From CAZVYJ01 sp964631565 (GTDB taxonomy: Bacteria; Planctomycetota; Phycisphaerae; SM23-33), in assembly GCA_964631565.1 (NCBI GenBank), contig CAZVYJ010000024.1:1-42822 (forward strand): a DNA stretch of 42,822 nucleotides, in the 5' to 3' direction. Below the pieces are notes generated by a model, which was not told the DNA's origin, ran no database searches, and saw only the letters and a list, made by a program, of their open reading frames with translations. A program made the position numbers and the translations under genes. Shown here in pieces: positions 31,988 to 38,513 of this stretch. Numbering within the stretch: the stretch's first letter is position 1; each line of letters begins with the position of its first letter.

Positions 31988-33224
31988 ACAACTGCTCGAC
32001 ATTCTGATGAGATTCTGGTCCGTGCTGGCCGAGATGGCGCCGTACCTGCTGTTCGGATTCGGCGTCGCCGGCGTACTGTCGGTAATCGTCTCGCCGCAGC
32101 TGGTGGAGCGGCATCTCGGCGGGCGCGGGCTTTTGTCCATATTCAAGGCTGCCGCTTTCGGCGTGCCGCTGCCGCTCTGCTCATGCGGCGTGATACCGGT
32201 TTCCGCGTCGCTTCGCAGGCACGGCGCCGGGCGGGGCGCGACGACGGCATTTCTCATCGCCACGCCGCAGGACGGCGTCGACAGCATGCTGGTGACATAC
32301 AGCCTCATGGGGCCGGTTTTCATGATATTCCGCGTAATCACGGCGCTCGTGAGCGGAATTATCGGCGGAATCTTAGTTGCGCTGTTCGACCGCGACGGCG
32401 GCCGGGCCGATAAGCCCCCAGTCTGCGAAGATGAATGCTGCACAAATCCCAACGGCAACAGGCTCGTCCGCGCAGTTCGGTACGGTTTCGTCACGCTGCC
32501 GGCCGACCTGGCCAGAGCGCTGCTCGTCGGACTGGTAGTGGCTGCCCTGATTTCAACATTTGTCCCCGAAGGTTACTTCTCCGAAAAACTGCCCTACGGC
32601 GTCGCCCAGATACTTCTGATGATGGCCGTCGGTATCCCCATTTACGTCTGCGCGACGGCGTCGGTGCCTATAGCCGCCGCTCTGGTCATCACAGGCGGTG
32701 TTTCGCCGGGGGCGGCCTTCGCTTTCCTTATCACTGGACCGGCCACCAACGCCGCGACCATCGCGACCGTATGGAAAGTCATGGGCAAACGGACAACCGC
32801 CATTTATCTCATCACGATGGCCGCCACCGCCTTCGCGGGCGGTCTTATACTCGACGGTCTGATAAGCCCCGGAGATATCCGAACCGCATCGGCCCACGGA
32901 TTCATGCTGCCGGACTATGTGAAGTGGGCATGTGCAGCCTTACTGCTGGCGATACTCGCCTACGGCGCGATTCGCCGCAAACCCCACAGCCGCGAACATA
33001 CCCACGAACACGGCGAAACGCTGGAGCTGACCATTTCCGGCATGCACTGCAGCCACTGCGAGGAAACGATCCGCCGGGCGCTGCTGGAGACGCCGGGAGT
33101 GACCTCCGCCGAGGTGAACGCCAAAAGCGGCAAGGCCATAATCACCGGCGGCGATTTCGATATCCAGGCTCTGGGCAAAAGCGTTGAATCCGTCGGCTAC
33201 AGGCTGATTGAAACAGGCGAATAG
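31980..33224 (+). CDS. SO_0444-type Cu/Zn permease with C-terminal heavy-metal (HMA) domain
   Basis: A 414-residue inner-membrane permease of the ArsP/DUF318 superfamily, SO_0444 subgroup, annotated as a copper/zinc efflux family. About eight membrane helices span 10-345 in two halves; the core motif FGVPLPLCSCGVIPVSASLRRHGAG (positions about 60-85) carries the conserved CSCG cysteines, with GRGATTAFLIATPQDG next to it. After a His-rich linker (HSREHTHEHGE) comes a HMA domain of about 65 residues with the metal-binding GMHCSHC. The linker and HMA domain probably deliver metal to the channel from the cytoplasm. GAGAT lies before the ATG, and translation is coupled to the preceding gene. Confidence 0.9.
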   Translation: MPEQLLDILMRFWSVLAEMAPYLLFGFGVAGVLSVIVSPQLVERHLGGRGLLSIFKAAAFGVPLPLCSCGVIPVSASLRRHGAGRGATTAFLIATPQDGVDSMLVTYSLMGPVFMIFRVITALVSGIIGGILVALFDRDGGRADKPPVCEDECCTNPNGNRLVRAVRYGFVTLPADLARALLVGLVVAALISTFVPEGYFSEKLPYGVAQILLMMAVGIPIYVCATASVPIAAALVITGGVSPGAAFAFLITGPATNAATIATVWKVMGKRTTAIYLITMAATAFAGGLILDGLISPGDIRTASAHGFMLPDYVKWACAALLLAILAYGAIRRKPHSREHTHEHGETLELTISGMHCSHCEETIRRALLETPGVTSAEVNAKSGKAIITGGDFDIQALGKSVESVGYRLIETGE

Positions 33225-33308
33225 CCGGCCGGGCCGATGATGAAAATCAATATCTTCATGTCTCAGCCGCCGTTACGCGCTACAATTTAATGAAAGGAAC
33301 AGTCACCG

Positions 33309-33812
33309 ATGTATACAACGCTGTTAATTGGCGCTGCAGCCGGCGGAGCACTTGGCTGGCTTCTGGGCCGGCTGAGACAGAACCGCAATATCAAGGAGCA
33401 GCGGAAAGGCATACCGCTTGGCGGCATAATCGTCGGCGCCGCTCTCGGCATAGCCGTTGTTTTCGCGTTCTTCAGGCCCAAGGGAACAATCACGGAGATT
33501 CAGAGCAAAGAACATTTCGAACAGGTCGTGCTGAAGGCGGAAAAGCCGGTCGTGGTTGATTTCTTCGCGACGTGGTGCGGCCCCTGCCAGGTGCTGGCGC
33601 CCAGAATGGAAGCTCTGGCCGACGAATACAGGGGAAAGGCGGACTTCGTCAAAGTCGATATAGACAAGCATAAAAGCCTGAAGGACCATTATGGAATCGA
33701 GGGATATCCGACGGTTCTGATTTTCCACCATGGCGTTGAGATGGCGAGAATCCCGGGCCTGCGGGAAAAAGAAACCTACAAGGACATAATCGAAAAAATA
33801 CTGAAGCAATAA
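33309..33812 (+). CDS. Membrane-anchored thioredoxin
   Basis: A thioredoxin-fold protein of 167 residues. Two hydrophobic segments (about 4-20 and 38-55) separated by a basic stretch (RLRQNRNIKEQRK) precede the thioredoxin domain (about 62-167). The active site WCGPC has Cys90 and Cys93, and the cis-Pro is in GYPTVLIF. If the two helices form a hairpin with the basic loop inside, the thioredoxin domain would face the periplasm. AAAGGA precedes the ATG, and TACAAT (33281-33286) may be a -10 box. Placed 20 bases before tpx, it could reduce that peroxidase only if on the same side of the membrane, which is open. Confidence 0.9.
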   Translation: MYTTLLIGAAAGGALGWLLGRLRQNRNIKEQRKGIPLGGIIVGAALGIAVVFAFFRPKGTITEIQSKEHFEQVVLKAEKPVVVDFFATWCGPCQVLAPRMEALADEYRGKADFVKVDIDKHKSLKDHYGIEGYPTVLIFHHGVEMARIPGLREKETYKDIIEKILKQ

Positions 33813-33832
33813 AACCGAAAGGATGAAATATC

Positions 33833-34354
33833 ATGGAAGAACGCAAAGGGGCTGTGACATTCAAGGGCAACCCTCTGACGCTGGTCGGGCACGGGCTGAA
33901 GGCCGGCGACGACGCCCCAGACGTATCGCTGCTGGCGAACGACCTGTCAGAAGTGAAGCTGTCATCCTTCAAGGGCAAGGTTGTCATAATCGCATCGGTG
34001 CCGTCGCTGGATACGTCAGTCTGCAATACCGAAACCCGACGCTTCAACCAGGAAGCCGCCTCCTTGGGCGGCGACGTCGTGATACTGGCCGTCAGCGTCG
34101 ATCTGCCCTTCGCCCAGGGCCGATGGTGCGGGGCAGCCGGCATCGACCGCGTCAAGACGCTTTCCGACCATCGCGAAACGGCGTTCGGCCGGGCTTACGG
34201 CGTTTTGATCAAGGAGCTTCGACTGCTGGCCAGAGCGGTTTTCGTGGTAGGCCGCGATGGAAAAATAGCCTACACCCAACTGGTTAAGGAAGTCGCCGAA
34301 GAGCCGGACTACCCGGCCGTCCTGGCCGCCGCAAAGAAGGCCCTGGCGAAATAA
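33833..34354 (+). CDS. tpx: Thiol peroxidase
   Basis: An atypical two-Cys peroxiredoxin that reduces lipid and hydrogen peroxides. The 173 residues keep the family pattern: peroxidatic Cys64 in LDTSVCNTETRRFN and resolving Cys99 in GRWCGAAGI, with the intervening distance as in E. coli Tpx (61/95). The start MEERKGAVTFKGNPLTLVG matches the family. Follows the thioredoxin gene by 20 bases; AAAGGATG lies upstream of the ATG. Confidence 0.95.
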   Translation: MEERKGAVTFKGNPLTLVGHGLKAGDDAPDVSLLANDLSEVKLSSFKGKVVIIASVPSLDTSVCNTETRRFNQEAASLGGDVVILAVSVDLPFAQGRWCGAAGIDRVKTLSDHRETAFGRAYGVLIKELRLLARAVFVVGRDGKIAYTQLVKEVAEEPDYPAVLAAAKKALAK

Positions 34355-34378
34355 TGTTTTTCGACGACTCCATCTTCT

Positions 34379-34407
34379 TTGTTTTCTGTGCCTTACGTGC
34401 CTAGAAT
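34379..34407 (+). promoter_or_regulatory. Candidate ferritin promoter
   Basis: TTGTTT (34379-34384), 17-base spacer, TAGAAT (34402-34407). The predicted start lies about 38 bases before the ferritin ATG. Confidence 0.5.
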
Positions 34408-34451
34408 AAATAAACGCGACTACCACACCTCCAAAAGAAAGGACAAATCAT

Positions 34452-34967
34452 ATGATAAGCAAGAAATTTCAGGACGCCGTGAACGAACAGATCAATGCTG
34501 AGCTTTACTCGGCCTACCTTTACATGTCCATGGGAACCTACTTCGAATCGCTCAACCTGTTCGGATTCGCCAACTGGATGAAGGTCCAGGCGCTCGAGGA
34601 AATGACCCATGCGGACAAGTTCCATCATCATGTCGTCGAGCGTGGCGGCCGCGTGCTGATGAAGGCCATCAAGGCCCCCGCGACCGACTGGGATTCGCCG
34701 CTGGCTGCGATGGAGGCCGTCTACAAGCACGAGCAGCACGTCACCGCCCTGATAAACAAGCTCGCCGAACTGGCTGAGGCCGCAAAAGACCGGGCCGCCT
34801 ACGGCATGCTGCAGTGGTTCATCGACGAGCAGATAGAGGAAGAAGCCAACGCCGACGCCATCGTGCAGAGGCTGAAGCTTATCGGCGAACATTCGATGGG
34901 CCTGCTGATGCTCGACAAGGAACTGGGCGGGCGCGTGTTCACCCCGCCGGCAGCAGCCCAGGATTAG
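34452..34967 (+). CDS. ftnA: Bacterial non-heme ferritin
   Basis: An iron-storage ferritin of 171 residues. The ferroxidase ligands are visible: Glu17 (NAELYSAYLYMSM), Glu50 and His53 (EEMTHADKF), Glu94 and Gln127 (WFIDEQIEEE). No heme-binding Met typical of bacterioferritin is seen, and the length fits FtnA. AAAGGA lies upstream of the ATG. Ferritin next to tpx, thioredoxin and rubrerythrin makes an iron and peroxide defence block. A strong bidirectional terminator follows. Confidence 0.94.
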   Translation: MISKKFQDAVNEQINAELYSAYLYMSMGTYFESLNLFGFANWMKVQALEEMTHADKFHHHVVERGGRVLMKAIKAPATDWDSPLAAMEAVYKHEQHVTALINKLAELAEAAKDRAAYGMLQWFIDEQIEEEANADAIVQRLKLIGEHSMGLLMLDKELGGRVFTPPAAAQD

Positions 34968-35000
34968 CCGCTTGCGGTAATACAATAATTGGCGCAAAGA

Positions 35001-35039
35001 ATTGGGCCTCATCCCGAGGGGTGAGGCCCAATCTGTTTT
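35001..35039 (+). terminator. Bidirectional terminator between ferritin and the PEP-CTERM gene
   Basis: ATTGGGCCTCA (35001-35011) pairs perfectly with TGAGGCCCAAT (35022-35032), with a further CCC/GGG inside, then CTGTTTT. On the minus strand the hairpin is followed by TCTTTG, so it can serve both convergent genes. Confidence 0.85.
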
Positions 35040-35093
35040 CCGAAGTTGCCAGTGTCCGGCATGACAACTTCGCAGCAGATTAGAATGCATCGG

Positions 35094-35747
35094 CTATCTG
35101 CGCCGACGCAGCAAAGCCAGACCGCCGCCTGCTGTGAGCAGACCAAGCGTTGCCGGTTCGGGAACGCCTTCGAATACCTGGATTTCGCAGAAACTTGTCG
35201 TGTTATCGCCGTTGGAAGCGTGATCAACCACGTAGTCAATTCTCAGCGAACCGGTTTCAAACGGCTGACTGAAGCTGGCAAGGAAATAGTCCACGCCGCC
35301 GTACTGGTTCGAACGGTTGCCGAGGCCCTGCGTAACGATGGTGAAGACGCCGCGAGTGATACCCTGATCATCCTTGATGGTATACGTGCCGTCATCACGG
35401 TTGATGTAGCCCATGTGGATTTCGATCTCACCGACCGTCACTGTATCAGCGAATGTCAGCGTGACCGTACCCGTATCAGGTGTCGGAATGCAGCAGTTAT
35501 TTGTTCCAAAGTTACCATCGTTGACGAGGTTGAAGCCATAACCGCCATAAGTGGCCGGCCCTGTCGGCGTGAACGTTATCAGATCGCCGCTGGCCAGGCT
35601 GGCATAGTTGGTATCCTGAACACCGTCAACAGCATTACCGTGGGCAATTTGAGTCAGTCCGCTGTTGTACATGACGCTGGCCTGCGCCGGAACGGCCACA
35701 GCTAGTGCGGCAACAATTAGTGCAGACATGAATAGAAGTCTCTCCAT
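35094..35747 (-). CDS. Secreted PEP-CTERM sorting-domain protein
   Basis: A 217-residue exported protein. A Sec signal peptide (LLFMSALIVAALAVAVPAQA, cleavage near ASV) is followed by a beta-rich domain of about 170 residues (VTLTFADTVTVGEIEIHMGY, FETGSLRIDYVVDHAS), which resembles a discoidin-like or other carbohydrate-binding sandwich, though I cannot assign it. The C-terminus VPEPATLGLLTAGGGLALLRRRR is a PEP-CTERM signal (motif PEP, hydrophobic helix, Arg tail) read by an exosortase. AAGGAGA lies before the ATG. Divergent from the AraC-type gene. Confidence 0.9.
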   Translation of the reverse strand: MERLLFMSALIVAALAVAVPAQASVMYNSGLTQIAHGNAVDGVQDTNYASLASGDLITFTPTGPATYGGYGFNLVNDGNFGTNNCCIPTPDTGTVTLTFADTVTVGEIEIHMGYINRDDGTYTIKDDQGITRGVFTIVTQGLGNRSNQYGGVDYFLASFSQPFETGSLRIDYVVDHASNGDNTTSFCEIQVFEGVPEPATLGLLTAGGGLALLRRRR

Positions 35748-35803
35748 TTGCGTTCTCCTTATAATTTCCAGAAATATGTTCCCGTTTCACCTGTACTAAG
35801 GAA

Positions 35804-35832
35804 TTGACCTGTATTCACAACACATATATCAT
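35804..35832 (+). promoter_or_regulatory. Promoter of the AraC-type gene
   Basis: TTGACC (35804-35809, five of six), 17-base spacer, TATCAT (35827-35832, five of six). The start near 35839 leaves a leader of about 80 bases. It lies in the 170-base region shared with the PEP-CTERM gene. Confidence 0.72.
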
Positions 35833-35917
35833 AAGATTGAAGTGCATGAAGTACTATACGGGAAACCATGAAGGGATATGGCCAAAACATGTACCAGAGT
35901 GTCGCAGGAGATGAACT

Positions 35918-36774
35918 ATGGCTTCTTTTCTGAAAATCCCCGCAAGCGCCATAACCGGCACGCGATTGACCTATCTCGATGCCGACGAGTATCTCGCCAG
36001 CGGCCTGACCTTCGCCAAAACCGAGCCGTGCACGATTCTCTGCCAAGCCATCGACGGCGGCTACGAACTGAACATCGGCGGGCACGATTTACGCACTAAG
36101 CCCGGCGAAGTCTGGATAGCCCCGGCCAACTGGCCTGTGAGAGGCAAGGAGCCGGGCGATCCATCCCGCGGCGGCCGCGCCAGGATACGATGGGCGTACC
36201 TGCACTTCCTGCTGTACGATTCACTGGACCTGCTGAGCCTGCTTGACTGCCGCTGAAGCCCCCTGCCGACATCTCGGAGCGGCTCGGTGAGCTGATATCC
36301 GAAATCAGCCGCTCAAGCCCGCAGCGGAAAGGCCACATCATGCTGCAGGACATCGGCCGCTGCCAGGCGCGGGCGTTCGACATACTGCATTTGCTCTGCA
36401 CGGTGGCCAGGTTCAGGCCGGAAGCAAAGGCGCTGCTCAATGCGTCGGAAGTGATACTGCCCGTGCTGCAGTTCATCCACCGCAACTACGGCAGGCACAT
36501 CACAGTCGAAGACCTGGCCAGAGCGGCGCACCTTTCCGTCTCGCGGTTCCACAAACATTTCAAGACGCACCTGAAAACTTCGCCGATGGAATATCTCAAG
36601 GGCGTGCGGCTGGCCGAGGCATGCCGGATGCTCCGCGAACGCGACCTGACCATCGGACAGATAGCCCTGCGAACGGGGTTCTGCGACCAGTTCCATCTCA
36701 GCCGCGAGTTCAAGAGCCGCTTCGGCTCATCGCCCCGCGCATATCGCAAGCACATGGAAATGGGCCGGCCGTAA
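35918..36774 (+). pseudogene. AraC-family transcriptional regulator broken by a one-base frameshift
   Basis: Two frames together make one AraC/XylS regulator of about 285 residues. The first (35918-36256, ATG with AGGAG upstream) holds the N-terminal sensing domain with a cupin-like stretch (GGYELNIGGHDLRTKPGEVW). It ends at TGA 36254-36256. The second frame continues without a gap from about 36247 (LPLKPPADISERLGEL) to 36774 and holds the C-terminal helix-turn-helix pair (ITVEDLARAAHLSVSRFHKHF and LTIGQIALRTGFCDQFHLSREFK). One extra C in GACTGCC (36245-36251) would join them. It is either a recent pseudogene or a sequence error; the second half alone from ATG 36340 (144 residues) still contains the whole DNA-binding domain. 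It may regulate the divergent PEP-CTERM gene. Confidence 0.82.
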
Positions 36775-36776
36775 TT

Positions 36777-36802
36777 GCGGCGGAATCGCCGTCGTTTATT
36801 TT
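36777..36802 (+). terminator. Rho-independent terminator after the AraC-type gene
   Basis: CGGCG (36778-36782) pairs with CGCCG (36787-36791) around GAAT, extended by one G-U pair, then TCGTTTATTTT. Confidence 0.55.
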
Positions 36803-36897
36803 CTGGTGCCGTACCGGATGCCTCCGAGCTCATCGCGACGGTACGCACGCCAGCAACAAGATGAAATCCGAACCTATGCAAAGCTTTTAAGAAGAAA

Positions 36898-37680
36898 TTA
36901 CAGGTGAACACGGACAGACGCTTTGCTGAGTTGCTCGATGCGCACGTTTTCGCAATCAGATCCAGCCTCGACATCCGCCCAGTCATCCTTTCCATCGTCG
37001 GGATGGGTCACTGTTATGATCATGCCTTTATCGACTTCGACATTCAAAACGACCGGATTCCGACTATCATGCTCTGAACTACCAATAGAGACGACATTCG
37101 TGCACTTTCCGGTACCAAGATTGTAGTCGAAAACATCAATGGCTGTTGAAGTGGTGTAATGATAAGGCGACGAATGCGATATCTCTAATAACCGCACTAC
37201 GTTATCCCCACTACGCCACCAGAGTCGGATAGGATTATCCTTTCCCAACCCTAAAAATCCTTCAGCAATTTTAGTGGCTAAAATCCGATCCTGCCACATG
37301 ACGGATGTGACTTGAGCATCCAATTCCCCAACTCTGGCGACTCCCCGTTCCATAAATTTTCCAACAGCAACTAAAAATAGACTCCCTCCTACTTTGCCAC
37401 CATAATACTCGATGTCTAATAACTCATAATCAGAATGTCGCAGTTCGGAATCCATTTGTTTTCTTTGTGCGCGAAGGGGACCAATACTATCGATAATTGC
37501 ATCGTGAAGCTTAAGTTTCTTTTCACCAAGTTCCTCGGCGGAATATTTCCTAACTTTCACTTGTTGCCACTTTGCTGTTGGAGCAGAAGTCTCCTGCTCG
37601 GTACACCCAGTCAACCGGGTTCCTACCGCAGCCAAGAGAATAAGCGTAAAAAGTCGATAATGAAATGTAGATATAGTCAT
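36898..37680 (-). CDS. Lipoprotein of unknown function
   Basis: I do not recognise this 260-residue protein. From ATG 37680 it begins with a lipoprotein signal ending in the lipobox LTGC (near residue 26), so it should be anchored in the membrane and face the periplasm. The rest is soluble and charged, with EKKLKLHDAIIDSIGPLRAQRK near 55-75 (helical) and a beta-rich second half containing VVRLLEISHSSPYHY, TTSTAIDVFDYN and VVLNVEVDKGMIITVTHPDDG. The start overlaps the stop of the preceding small gene as ATGA; a TTG further upstream would add 13 residues but destroy the signal layout. The gene is clearly richer in A/T than its neighbours, a sign of horizontal transfer. Confidence 0.72.
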   Translation of the reverse strand: MTISTFHYRLFTLILLAAVGTRLTGCTEQETSAPTAKWQQVKVRKYSAEELGEKKLKLHDAIIDSIGPLRAQRKQMDSELRHSDYELLDIEYYGGKVGGSLFLVAVGKFMERGVARVGELDAQVTSVMWQDRILATKIAEGFLGLGKDNPIRLWWRSGDNVVRLLEISHSSPYHYTTSTAIDVFDYNLGTGKCTNVVSIGSSEHDSRNPVVLNVEVDKGMIITVTHPDDGKDDWADVEAGSDCENVRIEQLSKASVRVHL

Positions 37681-37907
37681 CGAACGGCCTTGTTTAGTCC
37701 CCGGACCAGTTGCCTGCATTCGTCATCTGATAATTGGTCCATAGATTTGCCAGCTTTCTTGAGAAATTCGTCAAGAAACGTCTTGCCTGCCAATACGGAT
37801 TTTGCATAGGCATCGCCAGCCGTTTTGTCAGGGCTGTGATAACCACTCAGTTTTTCCTCAAGGGTTGTCCCCGGCCCATTCTGCAATATGAACTGTGCGC
37901 CTACCAA
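37677..37907 (-). CDS. Small unknown protein, possibly a truncated C-terminus
   Basis: A 76-residue frame starting at TTG 37907, or possibly the end of a longer lost gene: the same frame runs upstream without a better start to a TAA at 37934-37932. The N-terminal part VGAQFILQNGPGTTLEEKL looks like the inside of a larger protein. The C-terminal half is helical and charged (GKTFLDEFLKKAGKSMDQL, DDECRQLVRGLNKAVR). No ribosome site is seen. It lies 13 bases after the DUF1854 stop, has the same A/T-rich composition as the following lipoprotein gene and overlaps it by four bases, so the two came together. Function unknown; a remnant of a toxin or Rhs-like tip is possible but unproven. Confidence 0.5.
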   Translation of the reverse strand: MVGAQFILQNGPGTTLEEKLSGYHSPDKTAGDAYAKSVLAGKTFLDEFLKKAGKSMDQLSDDECRQLVRGLNKAVR

Positions 37908-37920
37908 TGCAGGCAGTGCG

Positions 37921-38478
37921 CTACCAGTAGATTATCCTGATGAACTTGTTCCGCTCCGCCGCCGGCAGGTCGCTTACGCTCGGGATAAGGTAGCGGTTTT
38001 CGTTGACGTCAATGAGGACCTTGCCGGCGTTTCCGTAATCCAGCGCCTTGTCCTGCTGCCATCGCATGAGAAAGTCGATCGGCCCCTTGTCGGTATCGAC
38101 GGACAGCGCCACGAAGCCATGCTTCCAGCCGATATCGTGGATCTTGGTTATCTTGTGCACGAAATAGCGGCGAGCCAGGGCCTCGCGTATCAGCTTGGCC
38201 TGGTCGGGCGGAAACTGCTCAAGGTCCTTGATGATTCCAAGCTCCACGCCGGCGCCGTCTTCGCGGCTCTGAATGAGCGATATGTAATTGGCCGGATAAG
38301 CCACGGGAAACACGTACGCCGCGTAGACGCCGCCGTATGTGCCCTCGCCGCGGATTGTGGCGCTCAGCGCCCCATGCTCGCCGAGGTGGACTCGGCAGTC
38401 GCCGGGGCCCAGATAGCGGGCCACCGTCCGGTCCATATCGTCAGGGTTGGCAATTCTTTTAACTGATGCATCGCTCAT
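37921..38478 (-). CDS. DUF1854 protein, partner of the upstream ABC exporter
   Basis: A cytoplasmic-looking 185-residue protein without signal or membrane segment, matching DUF1854 (about 130 conserved residues, such as EELGIIKDL-like ELGIIKDLEQFPPDQAKLI and RRYFVHKITKIHDIGWKHG). Members are regularly found next to ABC exporters, and NCBI names some such pairs cyanophycin-metabolism-associated; no cyanophycin genes lie in this window. AGAGG precedes the ATG with seven-base spacing. It starts 35 bases after the ABC transporter stop on the same strand. Its likely role is as a soluble partner or regulator of that transporter (inference). Confidence 0.86.
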   Translation of the reverse strand: MSDASVKRIANPDDMDRTVARYLGPGDCRVHLGEHGALSATIRGEGTYGGVYAAYVFPVAYPANYISLIQSREDGAGVELGIIKDLEQFPPDQAKLIREALARRYFVHKITKIHDIGWKHGFVALSVDTDKGPIDFLMRWQQDKALDYGNAGKVLIDVNENRYLIPSVSDLPAAERNKFIRIIYW

Positions 38479-38513
38479 CTGTCAGCCTCTTGCAGCATGC
38501 TCGCTCAAAAGCG

